A stretch of DNA of 64,000 bases. Source: Sipunculus nudus (Eukaryota; Annelida; Sipuncula; Golfingiida; Sipunculidae). Of the stretch, positions 35,301-46,109 are shown piece after piece (the first letter of the stretch is position 1; every line of letters begins with the position of its first letter). The position numbers were made by a program, and so were the translations under genes. The notes under the pieces are model-generated. The model had not been told where the DNA came from. It worked only from the letters and a program-made list of their open reading frames with translations, and searched no databases. Location: positions 45,759,676 through 45,823,675 of the forward strand of contig CM049311.1 of assembly GCA_026874595.1 (NCBI GenBank), written 5' to 3'.

Positions 35301-36280
35301 TGTCCCCTCCTCTATACAAACTGCATGCCCCATTAAAAGTGAAGGGTGTTATCAACGAGAGAAATTTCAACACTTTCACAAACTCATATATCGACTTTCC
35401 ACAGTCATTGCAGACACACTGGACCAGAGTCATCAGTAACCTACCATCGACAGGCTTGACCCCTGTCCCCTCCTCTACACAAACTGCATGCACCATTAAA
35501 AGTGAAGAGTGTTATCAACGAGAGAAATTTCAACACTTTCACAAACTCATATATCGACTTTCCACAGTCATTGCAGACACTGGACTAGAGTCATCAGTAA
35601 CCTACCATCGACAGGCTTGACCCCTGTCCCCTACTCTATACAAACTGCATGCACCATTAAAAGTGAAGAGTGTTATCAACGAGAGAAATTTCAACACTTT
35701 CACAAACTCATATATCGACTTTCCACAGTCATTGCAGACACACTGGACCAGAGTCATCAGTAACCTACCATCGACAGGCTTGACCCCTGTCATCTCCTCT
35801 ATACAAACTGCATGCACCATTAAAAGTGAAGAGTGTTATCAACGAGAGAAATTTCAACACTTTCACAAACTCATATATCGACTTTCCACAGTCATTGCAG
35901 ACACTGGACTAGAGTCATCAGTAACCTACCATCGACAGGCTTGACCCCTGTCCCCTCCTCTATACAAACTGCATGCACCATTAAAAGTGAAGAGTGTTAT
36001 CAACGAGAGAAATTTCAACACTTTCACAAATTCATATATCGACTTTCCACAGTCATTGCAGACACACTGGACCAGAGTCATCAGTAACCTACCATCGACA
36101 GGCTTGACCCCTGTCCCCTCCTCTATACAAACTGCATGCACCATTAAAAGTGAAGAGTGTTATCAACGAGAGAAATTTCAACACTTTCACAAACTCATAT
36201 ATCGACTTTCCACAGTCATTGCAGACACACTGGACCAGAGTCATCAGTAACCTACCATCGACAGGCTTGACCCCTGTCCC
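23396..36280. repeat. 161/163-bp satellite array, about 80 units, made from LINE ORF2 linker
   Basis: The unit runs from TATACAAACTGCATGCACC to GACAGGCTTGACCCCTGTCC. Two length classes differ by 2 bp: GACACACTGGACCAG (163) and GACACTGGACTAG (161). In the first unit the LINE frame continues from FFSSIKAVYG through TIKSEE, QHFHKL, RLSTVIADTLDQ and PTIDRLD, matching the family order linker - EHF - NRPSTI - DLPP before reverse transcriptase. The many 84-93-codon frames are by-products, since neither 161 nor 163 is a multiple of three. Higher-order blocks are clear: units marked GAAGGGTG plus ACTCGACC recur at 31781, 32588, 33395 and 34206 (807, 807 and 811 bp, five units), and a marked unit at 27151 recurs at 28290 (1139 bp, seven units). 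Identity between units is very high. Confidence 0.97.
30349..30438. repeat. truncated 90-bp unit inside the 161/163-bp array
   Basis: Here GACCCCTGTC is followed directly by ACAAACTCATATATCG. The unit measures 90 bp, missing 73 bp from CCCTCC through CAACACTTTC. The break points share a TC/CAC-rich context. It is the only internally deleted unit I found in the array. Confidence 0.9.
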
Positions 36281-36850
36281 ATACTACAGGACGTTATGAA
36301 GTTAAGCGGGTCATTATGATCTGCCGCCCATGCAATTTAACGTAACATTCTCTGCAGTATCGGGGAGGAAGGGGTCATGCCACAAGATTTCAAGGACACC
36401 ACAGTTAATCCCTGCACTAACAGCAAAAGCAGCACATCAGACAGCAAACCAGAGAGAGGTACATCACTTTGTCTATTTCTGAGAAGATCTTCTGAGAAGC
36501 ATTACAAAGGCAGGGATCACGAAAGCTCAGCTTTGCTGGATAGGAGAGGTTGTATGGAGAATTCCCAAGCAACTCCTATCTTAAACTCAGGTCAGGCAAA
36601 AGAAAGCAATGAAGGACCAAGGAAACGTTTCAAAACTAAGCCAATATCGTCATCGTTGAAATCGCCCTAAATTTGCAAGCAATTAAAACAGGGCCGCCGT
36701 TAAAGCATTTTGAAAGCCCAAAGGAGGAAAACTCGAGAAGTAGTAATACTCATGGAACTGAGAGGATTCCAAAACTCTAATACAGTTGTCCATGCAAATC
36801 AAAACAGGGCAACTGACCAACAACATTTATGATGCGCATAGACGCATAAA
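36281..36850 (+). pseudogene. non-LTR retrotransposon ORF2, right part: RT start fused to C-terminal region (decayed)
   Basis: Immediately after the last satellite unit the plus strand reads ILCSIGEEGVMPQDFKD at 36347-36397, matching the conserved W-EG-VPQDFKDATI segment at the start of this family's reverse transcriptase. It is followed by a weak K-SD----RG-SL stretch near 36430-36470. The catalytic part, including the YxDD-type loop, is absent. From about 36525 the sequence instead resembles the C-terminal region (QL-W-G-VVWR, PKQLL), then GPRKRF at about 36614 and a SSLKS end at 36664. Further C-terminal resemblance may extend to about 36850. So this copy has a large internal deletion as well as the satellite. 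Confidence 0.62.
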
Positions 36851-39224
36851 CGCTTGACTTGATAGACTACAAAGATGCCACTGATGTTGGATGATAAAAC
36901 AAAAAAACATATTAATACAAGGAGTATAAGGGCAAAGCAAAGATACAGAAGTAGAATGATTAATCATTTAACATTCTTTACAGTTATACATATTTATGTT
37001 ACATATACATATATATATGTTAGCAGCATGTTTCCATGTTCGATAGAGCTTGGACTGGGGCTTGATTTGGCCTAGACTTCTAGACCTGACCTCATGTAAA
37101 GGTCAGAGTTCAAGACCAACGAGTTCAATTCCGTTCCTTACACTGATCATATGGCAATTGGTTAACATTACTTGTTACCCATGGTACCTTTGTTCCGTTC
37201 TATCCTGGACTAAAATTCTCTGTCTTAGAACTGTCCTTGAGTTTTTGCAGTATATAAGTGGCCATATTGGATGTCATACTTGATATTTTAGGTTACATGA
37301 TAACCCAAAAATATATATTTTCTTGTCTTATTGTCTTTGTTTGTACATCATCGAACCTAGATGTAGACATCAAACTCGCGTCTATGACAAAAAGTCACTG
37401 CTTCTAACTGTATAAGTGTAAGATTATTCGGCGGCTATTCTGTTTACTATGGATATGTATGTTACCAGCTGATTCAGGCTTTATTCTTGAACTTTTTTTT
37501 TACCACCGGGCAGTTTTTTAACCCTTAAAAATATAGTTATTGTAATGGTCAATAACTATATGGTCAATGTAATCATCCCTCCCCTCGATATCCAGAGAAT
37601 AATTATTATACATAAGAAATGAAATATATTAATAATTAGAATTATAGACTTTGATTGTATTTCTGAGTTTACAATAATATATTTATATCTAAAACTGGTT
37701 TAGAATTAACATTTACTAGAAACATACCTTATTTTTAAAACCGTGTACTTGAAATTAATATATTTGAAACGTGTCACACAAGACAATAAAGTTGTGTGTG
37801 TGTGTGTGTGTGGGTGGGGGTATGTCTAAAAACCTTAATGGTATGGATCTATATCAATCATGATTAGAGGTCATTGCATTTGGTATTTTTAATATATACG
37901 CACGTTTTTTATAAGTAATGCTACTTTTTTATCACGTGTTTATGTAATCTGAGGCTATGTAAATATGTAACTTAGTCCGGGAACCCCACTATCCCAATGC
38001 CATTAATGTCGCAACACCAAGCCATATATCGGTATAATTCCGTGATTGGTATATTGTTCCCTTTATAAGTCTTTTGAATAGAAGAAGTAAATAAATTGAT
38101 TTCTTCCCGTGTTAACTGAAATGAATTTATAATCTTTGACTTAGAAATCTTCTTTTCTTCATCTGAATATATTATATATTATAGGTTGAATATATATAGT
38201 GTTTCTTTACACCGGGCCTTCTCAAATTGGATTTTTTTAGGAATCCCTCACTAGCCATTAAAGTAAACATTTAACATTGAGTATTGGTGACATCAGCAAA
38301 TCAAAACACAATTCTGAATCTGCTATAACGACCCCCCGAAGAGACCATTTGTGTCGGCAACCATATCCAAGATTGGGGTCGTGCAGTAACTCGCTGCCGT
38401 AACTGTCTCAAGCGCTTGGAGGTGCCAAAGTGGACTTATTTACTAACCGTAAAGACGCTCATAAAACAGGTACCCAATTACACCAAATGTTGCCTCGTCC
38501 GCTCCTGATCAGATTCACGTGGTGAGCGCAATTTCCCACTGAAAATTTTATAACAAGCCCAGCCAGGGATGCAGGGTCGTGTGGTAATCTATCACTTCTC
38601 TGGATGGGTTTCCTTGAATTCGTTCTAAAGAATGACCTGTAAATCACGGGATTATATCCGAATTGATACATTTAATACTGTATTAAACCTGGGTAGGTTT
38701 TGTCGCATGGATGGTGATGATATTAAAAAGGCTAATTGAATCGTCTGTGCTGAGTTAGGGCGGAATTTTGGCACCCATTAGAAACTAAACAACAAGCTTC
38801 ATCGATGAATACAAAAATTAAAGTTGACAATTCCAACTCTAATCAGCGCAATAATTACATTTGTTCATCTGAGAGCACAAATAAAAATAGAAAAAAATAC
38901 AACGTGGGTAAAGATTCAAACTTTTATTTGCTGCTGGCAACATAATAATTCAACTAAACGTGTAACTGGCCTGACAATACGTCCTGTCTCTCTGGTGTGC
39001 TAGGTATTTAGCACGTCCCCGTATTATGCTCTGACACCCTTACCAAGGAACGACCCTAGCGCTCCAACATGGAGTTGAATAACCATCAACCAAAAAAAAA
39101 AAAAAACCGTCACCCAGGTATACCTGCAGTGTCAGCTCTGTTTCGTCCTCTTTCTCTCTTACCTGCGCGCAGCGACATTGAAAGTATAATGTAAAAATAA
39201 ATGTCAGGCGCAAATCGTGATGCA
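36851..39224. other. unique AT-rich DNA, no gene seen
   Basis: Small open frames (66-97 codons) near 36875, 37050, 38459 and 39040 show no domain. A (GT)n tract lies at 37793-37812. The words GAGTTCAATTCCG near 37125 and GAGTTCAAGACC near 37106 look like RNA-polymerase-III B boxes, but I could not place an A box, so no SINE or tRNA is called. Confidence 0.5.
37793..37812. repeat. (GT)n microsatellite
   Basis: About ten GT units followed by a G-rich run. Confidence 0.9.
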
Positions 39225-40505
39225 GCTCTAGTTCGTTCGAGACGCAGATAAAGAGTGATGCAGATTCACGGTGAACGTAATGCATTTCCAAAGACGTGAT
39301 GAAGATCAATCACGAACGGGATGCAGATCAATGGTTAACGTGATGTAGATCCGTGGCGAGCGTGGTGCAGGTTTATGGCGAACGTGAATCAGATCCATGG
39401 CGGCTTTGATACAAATCTAGGCGGGCACGAAGTAGATTTGGTTCAACATGAAACAGATCTATGTCGACCTAAATGCAGATCCATGTCTACCGAGGTACAA
39501 ATCCAGGCGGACATGAAGCAGGTCGGGTTTATCATGGTACAGATCTATGTCGACCTCAACGCAGATTCATATGGACCGTGATACAGATCCAGGCGGACAT
39601 GAAGCAGATCCGGTAAAACATGGTACAGATCTATGTCGACATAAATGCAGATTCATATCGACCGTTATACAGATCCAGGCGGACATGAAGCAGATCCGGT
39701 TAAACATGGTACAGATCTTGTCGACCTTAACGCAGATTTATATCGACCGTGATACAGATCCAGGCGAACATGAAGCTGATCCGGTTTAACATGGTTCAGA
39801 TCAATGCCGACCTTAACGCAGATTCATATCGACCGTGATACAGATCCTGGCGGACATGAAGCAGATCTGGTTTAACATGGTTCAGATCTATGTCGACCTT
39901 AACGCAGATTCATATCGACCGTGAAACAGATCCTGGCGGACATGAAGCTGATCCGGTTTAACATGGTTCAGATCAAAGCCGACCTTAACGCAGATTCATA
40001 TCGACCATGATACAGATCCAGGCAGACATGAAGAAGACCCAGTGTAACATGGTACAGATCTATGTCGACCTTAACGCAGATTCATATCGACCGTGATACA
40101 GATCCTGGCGGACATGAAGCAGATCCGGTTTAACATGGTTCAGGTCTATGTCGACCTTAATGCAGATTCATATCGACCGTGATACAGATCCTGGCGGACA
40201 TGAAGCAGATCGGGTAAAACATGGTACAGATCTTTGTCGACCTTAACGCAGATTTATATAGACCATGATACAGATCCAGGCGGACATAAAGCAGATCCGG
40301 TAAAACATGGTAAAGATCTTTGTCGACCTTAACACAGAATCATATGGACCGTGATGCAGATCCAGACGGACATGAAGCCGATCCGGTTAAACATGATGCA
40401 GATCTATGTGGACCTCAACGCAGATTCATAGCGACCGTGCTACCGATCCAGACAGAAATGAAGCAGAACCGGTTAATTGTGGTACAGATCTTTGCGGCCT
40501 TAACG
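39225..40505. repeat. nested array: 86-bp unit made of four ~21.5-bp subunits
   Basis: The long unit repeats every 85-86 bp (for example 39580, 39666 and 39751). It splits into four related pieces, each with a CAGAT core: GTACAGATCTATGTCGACC, ACGCAGATTCATATCGACC, ATACAGATCCAGGCGGACATG and AGCAGATCCGGTTTAACATG. The left edge (39225-39370) instead has single ~22-bp units (GATGCAGATCNATGGNGAACG). The left edge thus preserves the simple ancestral form, and the 86-bp unit is a four-fold higher-order derivative. Open frames here are incidental. Confidence 0.92.
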
Positions 40506-40747
40506 TAGATTCCTGATCACAAGAATTTTAAATTTCTAAACAAAGGGTGAGATTCACCTATCATGATCTTATCTACCATTTTCAGCATGTAAGTATCATA
40601 TAAAACATTTAATGAGGTAGCATTTGCACCAATCTTCCTAGAACATTTGACATTTCTTTTCCCAGTGTGTGTCTATCCTTGCCATTTAGGCAACCATATC
40701 ATACAATGAGTGAGAAACAGAGAACAGATTTAATGATTGGTAACTGG

Positions 40748-41096
40748 TGTAGCGTATTTAAGGGAGGTACCAGCCTGCCCCGGAAGAGAGAGAGAGGCCA
40801 GTCTAGCGGGAACGTCAGTGCGACGTAGCTGTAAGCCAAGGGACGAGACGGATTGAGGGACGCAGGCAGCTTGGTTGAGAAAAGTCTGTTCTGGTGGAAC
40901 TCAGCAGTCTGCCGTGGAGTGGCTGTGTGTTGTTTACTTTAAGATAGGTGCTAAGTTGTGTATTAAACATTTGTTCAGTTAATTGATCTCTCTTAGTTGT
41001 TTCTGCCCTCGCCAGAACCCCCCCCCCCTTACTTCGTTCAGCCCGATTTATCGTCCAGCCAGATAGCTTGTGGGGATATATGCCTCCCCAAATATT
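40748..41096 (+). repeat. 5' LTR of the Ty3/gypsy element
   Basis: Begins TGTAGCGTATTTAAGG and shares long blocks with 46110-46457: GCGGGAACGTCAGTGCGACG, GTAAGCCAAGGGA, CAGCTTGGTTGAGAA and CCAGCCAGATAGCTTG. A CA-ending boundary could be at 41090, with weaker similarity continuing a few bases to about 41105, so the right edge is approximate. Confidence 0.85.
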
Positions 41097-41778
41097 GACT
41101 TTAAACGACTGAGTGATTTGTGAGACTCATAATTAAAAGAGAGTGAACTATTTGTATTGGTCTGTTTAACAGTCTGTACAGTTTGTTGAGCTGAGACTTT
41201 GATAAGCTGCTGTGTTGTTTAGCAGTCTGTACAGTTAATTAAGCTTGGGCTGATAAGCTGAGACACAGCCCAAGTCTGAGGCTCAGAATAAAGCAGCTAG
41301 TATAATAAGAACAGGAAAATTATCTGTACTTTACATTTATTTTTATTTTTGTAATTTAATTAGTTTAATTTTAATTGTCAGCAATTAAACTATATTGTTG
41401 ACACTCTGATTTTGTATAATAAAGAGTTGATTGGTTACATAGTTCATTGGTTACACTGTGATTTACAATTGTGTTTAGTAGTATAGTAAGGAGTGATCTT
41501 TAGGGTATTCAGTCAAGATCATTTATTTCTATTATGCTATATTGGGCATTGTTGTACATATAGATGTACTGATAATTGTAAATTGTGCTGTAGAATACAC
41601 ATAAATAAATATTTATGTAGGTTGACGATCAGATAGTTATAATTTATGATCAATTGAAAACCTGATAAGAACCAACTTTGAGGATGAGCAGCCCAGGTAA
41701 ACAGTGGTCATGTGAGTTGACCCTGGTGGGCATGGAGAACACTACCCAGCTATAGCACAGAATGAGTCATATGTTACA
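41097..41778 (+). other. Ty3/gypsy leader, no gene
   Basis: About 680 bp between the 5' LTR and the first gag-like frame. It contains a diverged direct repeat built on CAGTCTGTACAGTT (near 41170 and 41222), each followed by GAGCTGAGAC or AAGCTGAGAC. I could not match a primer-binding site to a particular tRNA. Confidence 0.5.
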
Positions 41779-42870
41779 GTGGATCAGACGGGTTTTGGAA
41801 TGTGGAGCCCCAAAAACCCATTTTTGGTGGATATGATGCGAGCTAGAAAAAGTACGAACCATTTCCTGAGAGCAATAGAGCCATTAAGTCAGAGACAAAC
41901 ACCAACAGTACAGATGGCTGATGTTCCTGCACTATTACTATCACCATTACTAATTATGCCATTATCACCGGGCTCGGCATGTGGGAGATCCCCCAGCAAT
42001 AAAAAAAAAAAAAACAAAAAAAAAAAAAAAAAAAAAAATAAGTTTGACGGCGACCCGGCAGAATGGAAAGATTTCGAGATCCATTTCAAAACCATTGCAG
42101 AGTGGAACGGCAAGTCGGAAGCCGAGTAAGCCCTGCAGCTCGCAACATGTCCTAGGAGTAAAGCACAGAGGATAGTTAGCAAAATATCTGCAGAGAAACG
42201 ACATGATAACGTGGCCCTGAAGGATACCTAAGAGGTTCGGTCAACCTTGTAAAGAGAGCGCATTTCGGGCGATATTCCGCGAGCAAAAGAGAGGCGCTAA
42301 AGAAACTTTAACGGATTATAGAAGTAAGGTCCCATGTCTTGCCCAGAGGGCATACCAAGGTTTTGGCAACGATGACATAGATTTGATAGCCAGAGACCAG
42401 TTTGTTAGAGGGTTGAGCGATACTGAAATGAAGAGACATGTTGATCTCAGTTGTCCATCCAGTCTGGAGGAAGCTGTTAGCCTCGCAACTCAGTGTGAGG
42501 AAGGCGCAAGTGTCAGGCCAGACCGTTAGTTCCGACTAGGGTCAGCTCCTGTAGATGTTCCGGGGACACGAACTGACGAACAGATAACATGACTCGAAGA
42601 GCAAGGGAAAAAAATGATGGCCACTAAGAATAGCGCTCGAGGGGTTAACCACACTGTTAGTCGCCAGCTAGGGTCTCTAACTGAGCAGGTTAATAAGCTA
42701 TCGCAAGTGTTGACCGGAGCAAGACAACTGTGATCAACTGACCCAAACGATAGTGGTATGCGTGACGCCAAAAATAAATGGAATCCACCCCGAGGAGGAC
42801 CAGTTCAGATCGAGGACCGGAACAACCGTGTTTTGGTTGTGGCCAGCCTTGCCACTTCAAGAGAAATACA
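41779..42870 (+). pseudogene. gag remnant of the Ty3/gypsy element
   Basis: After an A-rich run (42000-42040), the frame reads KFDGDPAEWKDFEIHF, a motif typical of the Ty3/gypsy gag (Retrotrans_gag) domain. It hits a stop at 42127 and continues in another frame near 42305-42530 with LTDYRSKV, RDQFVRGL and SLEEAV, also typical of that domain. A zinc-knuckle remnant lies at 42829-42870 (CFGCGQPCHFKRN); it keeps C-x2-C-x4-H but the fourth ligand is not Cys. At least one frameshift and several stops make it non-functional. The part before the A run is unrecognised. Confidence 0.75.
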
Positions 42871-42954
42871 CAACAGGACAAACGAAACCACCGGATATGA
42901 ATAACAAGAAAAGAGATACCAAACCAAATAAGAGTACCCAGAGAACCACCAGCA

Positions 42955-43040
42955 TAAAGGGCGGATGGTTGATAGAGGGTGTCGTCCAGAATAAAGCTGT
43001 CGACCTCCCGGTTGACAGTGGTTCAGTTATGTTGTTTACC
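42955..43040 (+). pseudogene. retroviral-type aspartic protease remnant
   Basis: Short frame GGWLIEGVVQNKAVDLPVDSG with the active-site triad Asp-Ser-Gly at 43014-43022, followed by a stop within a few codons. Position after the zinc knuckle and the (V)D[ST]G motif identify it as the Ty3/gypsy protease. The rest of the domain is not recognisable. Confidence 0.65.
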
Positions 43041-43798
43041 TGACTACTCCTTCTTTCAGAAGCTCCCATATTATGCCAGGCGTAAGCTAAAGATTGGGGT
43101 TGTGACATCAGCACTGCCTCGGTTGGATTAGCCGTGACAACACGACTCGGTAGGCTCTTATATTTGGCTGGTAAGCCTAACTTGAGTGGTGAAAAAAAAA
43201 CAATATCGAGTAATGCGTCGCAGTGGTTTTCCATCATGTTGCATTCATATCGTGGTAAACAGCCCATAATCTTAACATAAGGCCAGGAATGATGAAATTA
43301 ACAGAAAAGAATACATGTAAAACTCACAACCTAAACTGAAACTCCGTTTCTATGGTAACGAGTCAATGCCTGTTTCGCGTGCAATTAAGTTGGCTGCATT
43401 CAGTAACCTGTGCGAGCTATGCTTGTATTCATGCCGTCAGAAATTCAACAAACATGCGGAGGGATTTAGCAATATGCTGAATTAAAACGGAATTTTTCTC
43501 GCCCATGTTAGGTGTTGTTAGAAAGTTTACTACCAAAGCTAACGATTGGTCTGGTTTATGTTAAGTGACAGCTTACTAATAGGCCATGAGGCTTTTTCAG
43601 AAATGACGAAAATATTTGCATCCTCATAGACCCTTAATGTGCGTTTCTCACTGAAGGATGTAACGGCACTGTGACAGCCAGTACACCGGTCGTACACTCT
43701 CTATAGACTAATGTCAGAGGACCGTAATGGTGCTACTCGGGGGATACGATGGACGTCAGAGGAGAGATTGACTTGATGTTTCGGTTAGGTAGCCAGGT
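43041..43798. other. unrecognised segment inside the Ty3/gypsy element
   Basis: About 750 bp between the protease motif and the next pol-like frame. It has stops in all frames and no gypsy motif I recognise. It may be mutated pol or a later insertion; no insertion boundaries were seen. Confidence 0.4.
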
Positions 43799-44444
43799 AT
43801 GGAACCGCTTTTTATTACCAAGTTAGGTTCCTCGAAGGGAATTCTTAGAAATGTTTTTCCAGGAGATGTTGATTGCCTGATTAACATAAAGTTAAGGATC
43901 CTAAATACAGAACAAGAACGGTACATTTTACGGACTGAATCGAGCGACATCTGTCGCAGAGTAAGATTAAGTGAGCTTACTGAGGTTTCACCCCGACACG
44001 AGGTTAGAGCATTTGCCTTGTCAGATAAGCTCAAGGTTGGAAACGGTCAACCTGAGGTGGGTTCGGTGCAGCCTCTAACATCACCGGTTAAGAAGAATAG
44101 CTTAAGTCAGTACCACCAAGTTGAGTGTGCCAGTCACCTTGAAAAACTTGGTTGAAGAAGTGGAGTACTTGCCCGCCGGACTCAAAATAGGAGTGGTTGA
44201 AGAAGTTAGTAGAGTCCTTGACGCGGCTGAATTAGTGGTGTGGAGCTCCCTCACTGACGCCTCAGTGCCGGAACATTATGAACCAATGTTGGAGGATATA
44301 TCCGATAAGTTGAGTCCTGACCAGAGAAAACAAGTACGAAGACTTGTAGCCGAACACAGTAATGTGTTCTCGTCATCAGACGGAGCTTTGGGACTGACAG
44401 AATTTGTAAAACACACAATTGATACGGAGGGTCCCCAGCGGTGA
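43799..44444 (+). pseudogene. pol segment upstream of reverse transcriptase
   Basis: Two overlapping open frames (43799-44155 and 44121-44444). The second contains LSPDQRKQVRRLVAEHSNVF and GLTEFVKHTIDTEGP, the linker that normally precedes the RT fingers in Ty3/gypsy pol (pattern L-eeQr--l--Ll-e--dvFs ... H-IdT). The expected RT start right after this is missing. Confidence 0.7.
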
Positions 44445-45002
44445 AACAACATCAACAATTTCTATCTGATGTGAGAAGCTTCCTTGGGTTCGCTTCTCAT
44501 TTCAGGAGATTCATCCCAGAGTACGCACACATCGTCTCACCACTAACGGCGTTGACAAAGAAAGACAACAAGTTAAAGTGCGATGATAACTGCGAGGAAG
44601 CCTTCCAGCAGTTGAAACAGAAGCCGACTACCACACCTGTGTTGACATACCCTCGCCCTGAAGGTTTACTGATCCTAGACACGGATGCCAGTGGTGTCAA
44701 CATTAGGAGTTGCCTCTAACAGATTCAAGACGGGCAAGAGCGAGTTGTGGCTTACGCAAGCCTTAGCTCTGCCGAGAGGAAATAGTGTTCTGAAAACGAG
44801 TTACTGACAGTGGTGACATTCGTCAAGCACTTCCGCATGTACGACCATTTCTGATCAGAACAATACCTCACTCCAATGGCTACTGACCTTTATGGAACAA
44901 AAGGGCATGATAGCTAGGTGGTTTTCCGTGCTAGATACGTACGGCTTTACCATTCGTCACCGTCCTGGAGCAAAACATGGAAATGTTGATGGACTCTCTA
45001 GG
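44441..45002 (+). pseudogene. RT C-terminal edge and RNase H remnant
   Basis: The frame reads VRSFLGFASHFRRFIPEYA and SPLTALTKKD, the conserved segment following the RT palm/thumb, then EAFQQLKQK and LILDTDASG at about 44671-44695, which is the start of RNase H. After a stop at 44717-44719 the RNase H end appears in another frame, closing with NVDGLSR at 44982-45002. The fingers and palm, including the catalytic YxDD, are absent. Confidence 0.78.
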
Positions 45003-45119
45003 CAGCAGTGCACCCAGTGCAAACCACTACCGAGTTAAAAAAACGGAAATGACAGCAACCTGCTCTGGGCAGCAGGCTGCTCGATCAAACTGGCTACACA
45101 ACTGGAGTGTTGGCCAGCT

Positions 45120-45810
45120 GTGCCAATCCAATACGAAGATCCGGGTATAGCTAAGATCAGACGCTGGATATTATCTGGGCGAGATCGACGAAAGCAGCAC
45201 GAAATATCTCGTGATGGGCGGGATCTCAAGGCCCCGTGGAGCCAATGGAATATCCCGGAGATCCGTAATGGAGCTCTCTACCGTAAATTTGATCAGGATG
45301 CCAAATCAAATACTTTTTATCAGTTAGTGACTCCAATGGAGATCCGCAAAGAGATAATGATGCAGCTACATGATCACGAAACAGTTGGACATCTTGGAGT
45401 TTCCAATACGTTTCACAACGTAAGACAGAGGTTTTACTGGCCTGTACCTCGGGCAGATGTTGAACGATGGTGCAAACGATGCAGAGATTGCGGGAGTCGG
45501 AAACCAAGACAAAATAGCAACAAGGCACCGCTGAAACAAGAGGTGGCAGGCTTGCCCTTAAAAAGAATCGCCTTGGATATCATGGGACCCCTGTCAAAAT
45601 CGCGGTCTGAGAATCAGTACATCTTGGTAAAAGTACATCTTAGTGACTATTTCACCAAGTGGACTGAGGCCTATGCTCGACCTGATCATACGGCACGACT
45701 GTCGCCCGGGTAGTTGTAGATGAGTGAATCTGTAGGCTAGGAGTGCCTCGGGTCATCCAAACTGATCAGGGGAAAGACTTCGAGGCTTCTGAATTTACAG
45801 TTGTTTCTCC
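45120..45810 (+). pseudogene. integrase remnant, zinc domain and part of the catalytic core
   Basis: An open frame of 197 codons carries the HHCC zinc-binding motif: His at 45369 and 45390 (HDHETVGH), and Cys pair CKRC at 45471-45482. The core starts ALDIMGPL, with the first catalytic Asp at 45576-45578. The frame ends at 45713, and the continuation lies in another frame with an in-frame stop. The second catalytic Asp, in IQTDQGKDFE, is near 45764. The third residue (Glu) and the C-terminal domain are absent before the 3' LTR. Confidence 0.85.
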
Positions 45811-46083
45811 TTCTTGTGTATTTTAGAATGGGAATTGTAGACTGCCAATCCTAGGAGAGTGACTTGTTGCAGAGACTGGGCTACTGCTGAGGTGTCGGAC
45901 AGAATAATGCAAGACCCGGATGTGACTACAGGAACACCAACGGACCCGCATGGATGAGACCCCCTGAAGCCACAGAGGACACTGGATAATGTGTTTAATG
46001 GACTTTATGTGTGACCTTATAATGTCATTTATTTATTTGTTTAGGTAATTTAATGATTTCTGTTCAGGGACGAACATTTCTAG

Positions 46084-46109
46084 AAGAAGGGGGGGGGGGG
46101 GGGGGGGGT
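46084..46109 (+). other. polypurine tract
   Basis: GAAGAA followed by a run of about 19-21 G and TT, directly before the 3' LTR start TGTGGCG. Position and composition fit the plus-strand primer site of an LTR element. The long G run looks expanded compared with usual tracts and may partly reflect slippage or assembly uncertainty. Confidence 0.7.

Noticed and set aside
23362-36250. Dozens of 64-120-codon open frames as a family of small proteins
   Set aside because: They are the same satellite unit in shifted frames; unit lengths 161 and 163 are not multiples of three, and the frames end at every unit joint.
37100-37140. SINE B box (GAGTTCAATTCCG)
   Set aside because: No matching A box at the right distance and no poly-A or simple-repeat tail.
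41889-42204. Minus-strand Phe-rich frames opposite the gypsy gag
   Set aside because: They are read through the complement of the A-rich run in gag and have no independent support.
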